A stretch of DNA of 64,000 nucleotides from NCBI RefSeq assembly GCF_050624435.1, contig NC_134535.1:74954494-75018493 (forward strand). The letters are read 5' to 3'. The notes below the pieces were generated by a model that did no database searches, was not told where the DNA came from, and saw nothing but the letters and a program-made list of their open reading frames with translations. The position numbers and the translations under genes were made by a program. Position 1 is the first letter of the stretch. Every line of letters begins with the position of its first letter. This stretch comes from Tenrec ecaudatus (Eukaryota > Chordata > Mammalia > Afrosoricida > Tenrecidae). Positions 34,601 to 46,600 of this stretch are shown here, in pieces.

Positions 34601-37600
34601 CCTCAGAAACCTGAGCATTATAGCAACATGCATATCTCCACTGATAAATTGTGGGTGGTGGATGCCAATGAAGTACACTGGTTTGAAATCACATCCAGCC
34701 TCCTGCATGGAAGGTGCAAATTTTACCACATAGCCATTGTCCTTAACAATAGCTGTTTGAAAAAAAAATACCCATACGTGGAAAGATTTTTTTCTTTCTG
34801 ATTTTTTCTTTTACAACTACTTACTACAGGATATGCATGTCTTTTGACCACCGTATTACTTTAAAACCATGAAGTCAGATTAGATTCTTCCATCTCATTT
34901 CCTGTTTCCCATTGATTTTTGTAGGTATTTGTGTTTTTATTGGGGCAACCACCAAAAATCAGCTTTGTAAAAAAGAAATGTAATGAAGAAGGACATGGAA
35001 TCTAATGTTGAAACTGAATTACCTTGAACTAACAGTTTGCATAGCATCTTCGTTCAAAATTCTCTCCTGCAAAGTTCATCTACAATGTCTTGATTCATGT
35101 TGGCACATTATGATGGAGGAACTAGAGGACAGCATGTTTATTCAGATCACATTGTCAGGAATTTTTCTATTACAGTATAACTGGTATACAGCAAGTCTGA
35201 AAATAATAAGAAACATCTCTTGTGTGAGAGAGTTTGGTTTCTTACACTTGGAGACAGGACTTTCTGATAAACTATTTACAAATGAAAGCCACCTGCCCCC
35301 ACTTAACTCACAAATTCATCTAACAAGTAAAACTGTTACACCTTGAGGAAAAAGAAAAACCACTCAGTCTGAACCTGGGCTATGCCTTCTTTTTTCACAG
35401 CATGCTCCTGGCTCCTTAATTTGAACAGTAGATTTATCAATTTGTTGATTCTCTTAATGGCAGTGGTAGACTAATTGACAAACTTTATTTTTCAAAATTA
35501 GCAAATTTCGGGGAACCCAGTTATAAGGATCTACATATAACCTCCTCCCTGGGGGACGGACAACAGAAAAGTGGTGAAGGGGGATGTCGGATAGTGTAAG
35601 ACATGACAAAATAAGAATTTATAAATTATCAAGGGTTCATGAAGTGGGAGGAAAATGAGTTTATACCAAGGGCTTAAGTGGAGAGCAAATATTTTGAGAA
35701 TGATGAGGGCAACAAATGTACTTGACACTGGATGGATGTATGGATTGTGGTAAGAGTTGTACGAGCCCCAAATAAAATGATTTTTTTTAATGACAAAAAT
35801 TAGTAAATCTCACCTTTAACAGTTTCCTTTTTGCTGCTGCTGTGTGTTTTCCTCTTGGTTTTGAGGAGTTTCATATTCTGCCATATCTGTTAAAGGTACT
35901 CTGGGATATAGAAGATTTGCTAACCTTTTATCATTTTATTGGGGGCTCGTACAACTCTTAATACAATTCATACATACGTACATTGTGTCAACCACATTTG
36001 TACATTTGTTGCCCTCATTCTCAAAACATTTGCTTTCTACTTGAGACCTTGGTATCAGCTCTTTTTTTTCTCCTCCCCCTTTTTTTTTTTAAAGAAGTTT
36101 TATTGACGTATACCTTACATACCATGCAATTTAATCGTTCGATGATAATATTTGTGTGGGGGGAAAAGATTTGTACAATCTCACCACAATCAATTTCAGA
36201 ACATTTTCTCTTACTCGTTAGCACTCTACTCCCTCCCATCCATACCTGCCATGCCCCTAGGCAATTAATCCATTTATTTTCTTTAGATCAACCTATCCTG
36301 GATTTTCTGTAGTCAGTCATGCAAAACACAGGAAACAAAACCAACAATAATGACTAGCAAATCAGAAAAATCTCCATCAAAAAGAAATCACAAAATACTA
36401 AAAAATGAAACAACTTTGAAATGGTCAAAAGGGCAATCAACTGATAAGGTATTATACTTTAACCTAACTTTATTTGCCAGAATCAACTTTAAAATTCTCT
36501 GTGTGATAGCAAGGCTATTCCCATCCCTCATCTATGGGCAGAGGAAACTCACCAGAAAGTTTCCTTGAGCTTTTTGAAATTACTTCATATTTCTACAGGA
36601 GTACGGGTTAACTACGATAGTATGCTACAACTCTCTTGTCAGTTTTACATTTTTATTTTAATTGTTTGTATTTGAGATATTTTTAAACCACAGAATATTT
36701 GCAAGCATGACACAACCAAAAGATAATGTCTTCTGACATGAAGATAACTTTACCAATATGATTCTACATTCTAATTTAGTTTTTAAGTACTGTATATACT
36801 TGAGTATAAGCCGACCTGAATATCAACCAAGGCACCTAATTTTACCACAAAAACGGCATTAACAATGTGCTGAGATACCAAGGGCTCAAGTAGAAAGCAA
36901 ATGTTTTGAGAGTGATGAGGGAAACTAATGTACAAATGTGCTGGACACAGTGGATGTATGTACGGATTGTGATGAGTTGTACAAGCCCCCAATAAAATGA
37001 TTTAATTTTTTTTACTGTGCTGAGAAACTCAGTTTATACCCGCGTATATATGGTAGCTTTTCTTTGTAGAAACGTTACTTCTAAACCTAAAAGACTTCTA
37101 AGCTCTAGGAGTATGGTTAAATGCTCGATTACTAGTGGAAAGGCTAGCATTCAAACCTACCTAGAGGGCATGCCTCAGAAGACAAACCACAGCCTTAAGA
37201 ACCATGGAGCACTTCACTGTGCAACAGGGTCGCCCTGAGCAAGAGTCCCTCTACTACTCCGTAGCAACAATTAAAAGTTGTTTTCAGAGTTAATTCAGAC
37301 ATGATCATTATCGTGGTACATGATGAAACTCGAAAGGATTACCGTATATACTCGTGTTATAAGCTGAGGTTTCCAGCACTTTAAAAAAAACTGGGATTTT
37401 ATTTAGGTCATGTTCTTAGTACACAGCAACAATTCCAAATACCATTTAGAAAATGAAAGAGTGAATGAATGTTCCCCCACTCATCTGGAGGTGGCTTTGT
37501 GGCACACACCACCACTGGCAGCAGGCTGTTCTGTGTGCGCTGTCCTGCGTGGAGTCCACTCTCAGTTACCAAGCCTCCCTCAGGAGCCCAAAGGACAACT

Positions 37601-40600
37601 GCCCAGGTCACAAATTGTTTACATTCTTTTTGGTAAGCCATTTTCCAACACATTTTTAATTCAAGTTTTTATTCTAACAAATTGTGTGAGGCTGTGTGCT
37701 ATTAGAGAATATATTACTAAAATCTAAAGGAGGTTTACCCAAGTTAGATTTGCCTGTCCTGAGTTAAATTGGTGGTCAGGGATTGAGAATGACATAATGT
37801 CATCTGTAAATCAGTCTTTGAATTTGTATTTGTTTTGAGCATTTGCTACATCTTGTGAAAAAGGATTACCAAGTCAATATTCTGCTTTTGGACAGTTGAC
37901 CTTACACCACTTTGGTCTTATGAAAGACTTAAGCTAAATGGAAGAAGCTAAAGAAGATTCCCGCTTTTACAAAATAAAAAAGTAAAGACAAATTTAATGA
38001 GTTATTTTATGGGTCTAGCAATTCATGCCCTCCTCCCCATATAAATTAATGATAACTCTTGCTACACTTGTCATTTCTGCTTACAAGAGGTTTCATTAAA
38101 TGCTCAACTTTCAGAAACCTGTATACGCCTTCAGAATACATTTGATTTGTCTTGAGTCCTTTATTTTGGGCATGTTTAATTTATTGGTTATGCTTTGGTT
38201 ACCGATCTGGACTCTAATTATACCCCCTTTAACTGAGTCTACCTCTTCCCCTCTTAATCTAAAGGAGCATCTCAGTTAAAATTAAACCAGTTAAACTTTT
38301 TTTGTTTATTTGTTTCTAGTTAATTAACCAGTTCATGTTGAATTGACTGGCTCTTGACGACGATGTGTGTCAGTAAAATTGTGCTCAATGGGGTTTTTAA
38401 CAATAGATTTTTTCCAAAGGTTTTGTTGACAATAATTCACATTGTACAATTCCATTGTTCAGTCACATCAAGAAGAGTTGTACAATCATCACCACAGACA
38501 GTCCCATAATTTTCAATTTTGTCCTCATCTTTTTAGCCTCCTACTTACCCCCTCAAGTTCCCTGCCATACCTCCAGGAACCACTGAAAGAAGTAAATATT
38601 AAAAATTAGAACAAATTTAAGGAGATCACATGACAGTCGCTAAATTTTAACTAATTAGATGTGCCAGCAATCTACTTTCTAAAGCATTCTCTGTTCTCCA
38701 TGATAGACTGTTCACAGCCCTAGTCCGTAGTCAGGGGAATCCACATGTATTTCCCCTTCACGGTATTTTTTTAACTGATACAACTTTAAAATGGGTCAGA
38801 AGGGAGATAAAATGCTTAAGTGGCAAATACTTATTTATTTCCCTAGTTTACAATAAAAATTGAGTATTTAACAATGGTTTATTATACTTAAATGTGGGGT
38901 AAGATTTTATTTATTTTTAAAGATGAAAAAACCCTCAAGACTGCTATGAGGCAAAGGGATTAAAGATTAGATTGCTAGAAATTTTGCCAGAATAATGTAG
39001 AACTCTATATGGTTTTATAGAAAATGAAAGGTGTCTATGTACACAATCCCTCCACTCTCCCCAAATATGAATTATTAACTAAGATTTATAGACATCTTAT
39101 GAATGTTCATTTTGTTTTGCCGAAGTCTGATTTACAAACCCGAGATTTTTCACACTTAGTGTTTGATGGTCAGAATGATGATCTATAGAAAATTTCTGGA
39201 GATTGGAAATTTGGCAGAAAAAGAAAGTAAAGATGTTGGGCTTTGGCCAAGGTTTTGGATGTTAGGGAGAAGTTACGCTGTAAAATTGTATTCTGCCCAA
39301 TATTCTTTGGATTTATTTCTGTTAGTGCTTTCCCCTTTAAACAAAAAACTTGGTGTTTGTCTTTTCTAATTCAATATGACCTCAATGTAATGTATATTAT
39401 AAGGTTATAATTGCAATAACTGGAAATTTCCCTTAAGCCCCTCCTCTGCAATCTAGCTGTGCTGATTATCCCTTATTTAAAGTGAGTGGTTCTTAGAATG
39501 TTCTACAAAATAGGACTGAAACCAAGACTAACTCTTACGGGAGTAGAAAGTCTGCTGTGGAGGGACTGGTAGTTTCAAACTACTGGCCTTGAAGTTAGCA
39601 GTCCAACGCGTACAGTATAGGTAATAGTGAAGGAGAATTATTAGAGTTGTATAGTTATAGGCTTTGTCAATGTTGCCATTAAAACTAGAGATAAATCCAG
39701 CATAATTGGTTTGGGAGCTAATTGGCACCTCTTCATGGATTAGCTTGGAGAAAGGAAATGTAACCTCGTAAATGAGATACAATGGGGTTTTTAAAATATG
39801 TGTCTTTTACTGATTCAAAAAATCATGTTTCCCATTGCCCTTTAGAATGCTAATTTTAGTGGTTTAGATCAGGGTCAGTAAAACAATCGTTTGGTTTAGG
39901 GTCAGCTAGTAAATATTTGGGCCACAATCTGTCTCACATCCCCCCCTTTTTTTACCCTTTAAAGTTTATAGAATCATTCTTAGTGTTTGGACTGACCCCT
40001 GACTTTTACCATTTAAATTTGATTTATTGTCTGGAAAATGATGAATCTTAGATTGTTGGCTATGGATTTGAAGAAAGAATGGATTTTGCCTGATCACATC
40101 CTTAATCTGAATAGAAACTAAAGAGCTATCTTTGTAGCATTTAGTTTATTATATGTTAGTTGCTGTCGACCATGCTGACTCATGGCCCTGTGCGTACAGA
40201 ATAGAATATCACATAGGTTTTTAGACTTGGGAATTTCTGAGGTATCTGTAGGTTTGAACTGCCAAACTTTGAGCTATAGTAGTTGTGTGTGTGCTTAACC
40301 ATTTGTACTACCACCAAGAAACTGTTGTGTGTGTGTACACAGGTAGCCTTTTTTAAAGCATAAGAAAGGTCCTCTCTAACCAGGTTAATTTATAACTTTA
40401 TGGTTTTGTTATTTTAAAATGTTTGTTTCTAACCCTAAACAAAAGATTAATACTATAATGAATTCTTGCATACCCAAAATAGGAAACATTCACAGTATAA
40501 ATACAGCAGTGGCGCAAGTAGATGTTTAGCATTTAAAAGCAATAGTTTTTGAAATTTTGAAATAAATGTTAATTTAATAACTACGGTATAATTGTTTCCA

Positions 40601-43600
40601 TTTTCCTATGCCTTATAAATGGAAGGTTTTTTTGGGGGGATTGCCTTTTTATAAACAACTCGCTGCCTTCTATAATAATTCTTATTCGTCTGGGTTGCTT
40701 CAAAGAGAGTTTACCATCGCAAAATAACAATGTCACCAAACAAGAGTAATTGGATTATTTTCATCCATAGAAGTCAGTAGGGTACTATATTCCTACATAT
40801 ACCCATCATTCAGCTTTACCATCTATCAAGCTTTTGACATATTTGTCCCTTTTCCCCTTCAAATCTTTTATATATAGCCTTCAGTTTTCATCTTGAAGGA
40901 ATCTTTTTTTTATAGACTTTTTAAAGTTAAAGTATGTTCCAAAGCTTAGAAGTTTTCCTTTGTGTGCGTGCTGTGTCCAGATCACCACAGTTGTTTTAGG
41001 AGTATCTTTAATATCTATTTGGATTAACACATTGCAGATGGATCACGAGATAGATAACTCGTGATTTCTACAAGCTGTCTTCAGATGCCATCTGTTTGCA
41101 TATATTTTAACTTATTTGTTTAGGTGTTTACATCAGTAGTGAATGTATCAAACTCGATTGTCTTCAGGTTCTTTTTGTTTGTTTAGCATTTTAGTGCATT
41201 TTGGTTCAATCAAATAGTTACTATTTGTTTGAATTGTTTTGCACTTATGATCAAACCTCAGTGAAATGTAAAACATCACCTAAATCGCTCAAGTGGTTTC
41301 CCGTTACACAAAAAGACATGAAAAAATTCTTAGCCCTAATTTTTCAAAGTAATATGGATTATGTTGATTAGTTTTACAAGTTTATAATTTCATGGCAATT
41401 ATAGTTCATAGAAGTAATGTCCTGCATACATTGCAAAATATTGTTTCATAATGTGAGATGTTTAAAACCTAACAGCCGAAAAAATAACTGGCCACTTGGG
41501 TAAGTTGGTTAAAAAAAATCCAGTCTTTAATGTGTTAAGATGCAGAACCACATTCATATATTGTACTTGTTGGCTAAATTGCTCTTAGGTTTTCCTCTTG
41601 TTCAGAGGTTTTCTTGTGAATTGTGAATTTTGTCCTTGGGTAAATGCTTATGGCACTGATGTGTGTACACTTCACCAGTATTTTTGTTCTCCTTAAAGAA
41701 CTTCTTTGTTTGGCTGAAATGGAGCCACGGGTGAATTCAGTTCTAGACCATAATAAAGGGTGCCTGTGAGCCATTGTCTCGGGAGAACTGTCCATTAGTA
41801 AGCATGATTTGTCTCTTTAATGCCACGATCACATTTTTCTCCCATTCTAGCCCGGACCTTCTAATGTAATCCCTTTCAAAGTAGTTGGTAGTAGTCACTG
41901 GACACCATCTAGTTCTGGGACATGGAGACACACTTGTGACCCACCAGTTCATTAGACTACTTGTTTTTTTCCTCCTTTCCTAGATTTGTTACTTCTTTAT
42001 TAGCTTTTTCCTTTTCCTGGTATTTTCTACAGACTTTGATGGTTTGCTTAGGTTTAGATTAAACTTAAAATGAGAATAGATCACTGGGATAGTACTGTGG
42101 ACTACTGCATGAAAATCAGATGTAGATGTATGTTTGTCCCAGTTTTAGTAGTAGTACATTGTGAAAGTCTTCATCCACTGATGATCACTGTCAGATCAGT
42201 CTGCTAAAAGTTGAAAGAAGAAAAATTCCTCATTTTCATCTATATCAAATAACTTCTGTAAAGAAGTATTCCTCATGACCTGGTACTGTTTTTTTTGTAT
42301 GTGAATAAAAGCTCATAAAGGGGAGGAAGGGGACATATCTTAATTCTTCAATTGCCAACTTGTAAAGAACTCTGGTGCTTTATCCTCTGGTGACCGGCTT
42401 GTGTTACACAAGGGTCATCCTTCTATAGTCGCCCTCATTGCAAAGCATTTAAGCAGTCAGCTGCTAGATCAAACTCATGCAGGTCTGTGAGAGAAAAGAC
42501 CTGGCAATTTGCTCCCATAAAGATGATGATGTTGAGTTCCGCCTATTGACCTGTCTCATCAGGTTTTCTAGTCTGTACTCTTACTGGGAGCAGATACTGC
42601 CAGGTCTTTTCTCCCACAAGTCTGGGTGGCTGGTGGATTTGATCTACCTAGAAAATCCTACGGGAGCTGTTCTGCTGTGCCACACAGGGTAACTGAGTCA
42701 AAATCAAAAAGTAAGATGTTGTTTCAAATAGAAATAAGTTGTAGATGAGAACTTTATTTTTAAAGCAAAATTATGAAGCAGGAAAATGTAGTACTACATA
42801 TATGCAAACCATTGTAGATTGTGTTAATATTCCGTTAATAACTAATTAACCTTCCAGCTTATTTTCTCTTATCTATCTCATTGTAGGCAGCCTGCTTCTG
42901 CAAAGTGGTACGATCGCAGGGACTATGTCTTTATTGAATTTTGTGTTGAAGATAGTAAAGATGTTAATGTAAATTTTGAGAAGTCCAAACTTACATTCAG
43001 GTAAATTACTATTTTATATCAAGCTTATTTCGGACACCTTAATTACTTTGTCTTGCTTGTGTTTTTCACTGAAGTTATTATTAATGTTCACATTTGAAGA
43101 GACTTACTTTTTCTCCTTTTTTTATAACAGCTGTCTTGGAGGAAGTGATAATTTTAAACATTTAAACGAAATTGATCTTTTTCACTGTATTGATCCAAAT
43201 GTAAGTAGCCTGGTGCGTTAATCCTGATTTAAACTGAGGAAATTACAAACCTTGAACACTCTTTAATAGTAAAAAGTAGCTCTTTAACAATTTAGAAGAA
43301 AACTAGGGATGTATTTGCATTTTGTGATCCTTTTCCCTCTATCTTAGTTGTGCCAAATTAGTTAATTCTTTAGGGTTTATTATTTATATTCATCTTTGGC
43401 AGGTTTGGTTATCTTTTTAGAAGGGGAAAAAAGGAAATGCTTTTGAAGGCTTAGTTTATGGATGTTTAGAACATACGTTCCCAAACTTATTTTGACTTAC
43501 TCGAAGAAAGTGTATGCAAAACTGTTTAGTGAAGAGAAATGGTGTGATCTTCCTTTTGTTTTTAGGATTCCAAGCATAAAAGAACGGACAGATCAATCTT

Positions 43601-46600
43601 ATGTTGTTTACGAAAAGGGGAATCCGGGCAGTCATGGCCAAGGTTAACAAAAGAAAGAGCAAAGGTAGGTTTCTAGTATTAGAAAATTCAAAATCTTTAA
43701 GTAATAAAAGGTGCATTTGTTTGGTGTACGGAATGTTGTTATTTTGTTGTGTAGTTACAGTAAGTACTACAGTGCCTGTGTTGTTCTAATCCAACCACCA
43801 AAGTGACTACTTGATACAGCCCTTTCAAGAGACCTTGACTAGAAGGTTGAATAAATTACTTAGAAGTTATTTGGAAGCATATCTTGGTGCCTCAGAAAAA
43901 AATTATATAGCCCAGACTAGTTTTCATAGATCTTTAAATTGGTTAGTATTTAAAGGGGCAGATTGGTTAATTGAATTTTATTGAAAATGCCTTTTATTAA
44001 TGAGCTACATAAATGTGTATCAATTTTTATCATTTTTAATTTGTAGAAATAATCCTTGTATATGGCTGATAAACTTTGGCAGTGACTCAGAGTAAAAAGG
44101 AACATACTGCATTGTAATCCAATATATATAGCTAGATAATATTGCATCTTGGCCTTTGGGCTAAGATCAAGTATAGATGTATAACAATTGTGGGAGATAG
44201 TTCATGAAACTGTATTCATCTTTAGGACATTTTATTTTACTCTGGTGTTTCTATTTTGTGTGTGTGTCAATTTCATGCCCGAATAATGAATATGAACATT
44301 GTTTGAAAATGATTTGTCTAAATGTATATGACAGTATGTTCAAATTAACCAAATCATAAGGTATTGTTTGTATTGGTCAATAGCTTAATTGGCTTAGTGT
44401 GGACTTCAATAATTGGAAAGACTGGGAAGATGATTCAGATGAAGACATGTCTAATTTTGACCGTTTCTCTGAGGTAAGTTCTTTGAAATGAATTCTTTAC
44501 CCCCAATAAATAATACAGTTCATTTAATTTTAAGCACCTATTGGCCTTTTCGAAATAGGAGTATTACAGGGCCATTTTGTAGTGGTACCAAAGAAGAATC
44601 TGAACAATGCTCCGTTTTTTGTTTTTTTAGATAGATGCAAAATGCCCATACAGCCATTTTTTATTTCCATTTTATAACATTACTTTTTTAAAAAACATTT
44701 TATTGGGGGTTCATACAACTCTTATCACAATCCAAACATACATCGATTATGTAAAGCACATTTGTACATTCATTGCCCTCATTCTCAAACATTTGCTCTC
44801 CATCCTAGATAATTTATAAATTACTATTTTGTCAATGTCTCCCTTCACCCACTTTTCTGTTGTCCGTACCCCAGGGAGGAGGTTATATGTAGATCCTCAT
44901 AATCGGTTCTCCCTTTCCACCCCACCTTCCTCCACCCTCCCAGTAACATTACTTTTTTGGGCCAGTTGGATTGCAATTTGGGGCCCTGTAAAGTTAATAT
45001 AAACTTTTAAACACAGAATCATATACAGTGTTATGAGACACACAATTATGCCAGTTATATTTTCAGTTTGAAAACATAAGAAAAAAATAATCCAGTCTCC
45101 TAAATGCATATTACAACAGCTCCCCAGAGAGGGGTTCTCTAGGTAGAGTAGGGCTTAATAAATGCTTGACTCCCTTCAAGAGTTAAAGCCTCAGGAAACC
45201 CACAGGGTCAGTTTTACTGTCTATTAAGGTCCCTGAATTGGAATCAACTCAGTGGCAATGAGTTTGTATGTTTTGGTTTGGTATTACAGTCCTTACCCTC
45301 AGTGGTTAATATGTGACCACTTAGCTACCTCTGCAAATCAGCACTGAACAGTCTACTTCATTGACTCCCTTTATTCTGTACAACATTAACTCTTTCTGTC
45401 AACAATTTGTTGTTTCGTTTTTGTTTTGTTTTTTCAACTTCCCAAGAGCTCTAGATTCTCTTTAACTCTACTACCATTGTATCCTCAGTATCTCGTGGTA
45501 TTTGACAGACTTAAGCACATTTTTCATCAAAGAAATGTAGCGGCATATTCAACAAAGCTCTTGGGCTTAAAGAAACTCTTCACCAGATTACTCATATTAC
45601 ATGAACCAAAACGCCCCAGAAGACACTTTAAAATAATTTCGTTGGTATTTTATTTATTTATTTAATGGTATTTTTAAAAACATACATAGCAATGACTTTT
45701 GTTTGTAAAACTGTGTACAGTTCTGTGAAACTTTTAAGGTGAGTTCTCCTGATTCGTTTAATCTTGGGTCGTCTCTATTTCTCTAGATAGCATACTTTTT
45801 GCTTTATGATTAGAAACAACTAAAGGTGGGAAATTAGTACTTAATGTGTATTCCAACTACTTTAGTCCCAATTTTTTATGAGTTTATGTGAGGATTTTCC
45901 ACAATGTTTGCTGCTTTGAAAAATGGGTTTTGTGCCTTTGCATTTTCTAAATTTTGTTTTGTTGCAAATTATGCAACAATTTCAAAAGTTCAGTGCCATT
46001 AATTACATTCTTTTGAGTTGTACAATTTTTCCCCTTTTTTCTGAGTTATTCCACCCTCATTTCACATAAACTCTCTTTAAGATTTCTCATTTTTCAAGTT
46101 GAGTCAATTTCATCCCTTACAGTTCTTAAAAGAGCATAATGCTCAAGCCAGACTTTTTTAAACTATATAAATGAAACTATTGTTCTGTTTCCAGATGACT
46201 TCAAGGAATATTTTTCATTTAAAGATGACGAGAGTTTTATCCACTTTGTGGCTTCAGAAAATCTAGAGCCCATGATAATTTAAAAATTCATTTGATCAGG
46301 ATTCTTCTGTTATCTTTAATCAGAATGTTTACTAGTAATACCAGACACTCAGCTTATGGTCTCGTGACAAAGTAGGAAATTATTTGTGGAAGTAATTAGC
46401 CACATAAATCATACCATCCTATTCGTGACTCTCCTTCCTCTGTTGTTCTTGTGTATAGTTATGCCAATTGTTAACCAAGCCTGGATAAGCCTGTAATCTT
46501 TTAAGACCCCAGAAACTACACAGCAAACTAGAGAGTAGGAAAAAAGCACTAACCAGGTTATTAGGCTAAATTATGGGAATGACCCATGAAACCACAATGC

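Larger units (their letters stand above)
28664..42886 (+). other. PTGES3: PTGES3 intron 1 (14.2 kb)
   Basis: It opens with GTGAGTG and closes with TTGTAG. It contains family T copies, AfroSINEs, old L1 ends and a palindromic MITE (listed separately). In 30,240-32,500, 34,280-35,500, 37,390-40,150 and 40,320-42,420 I see no gene and no repeat I can name beyond short fragments. Confidence 0.9.
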
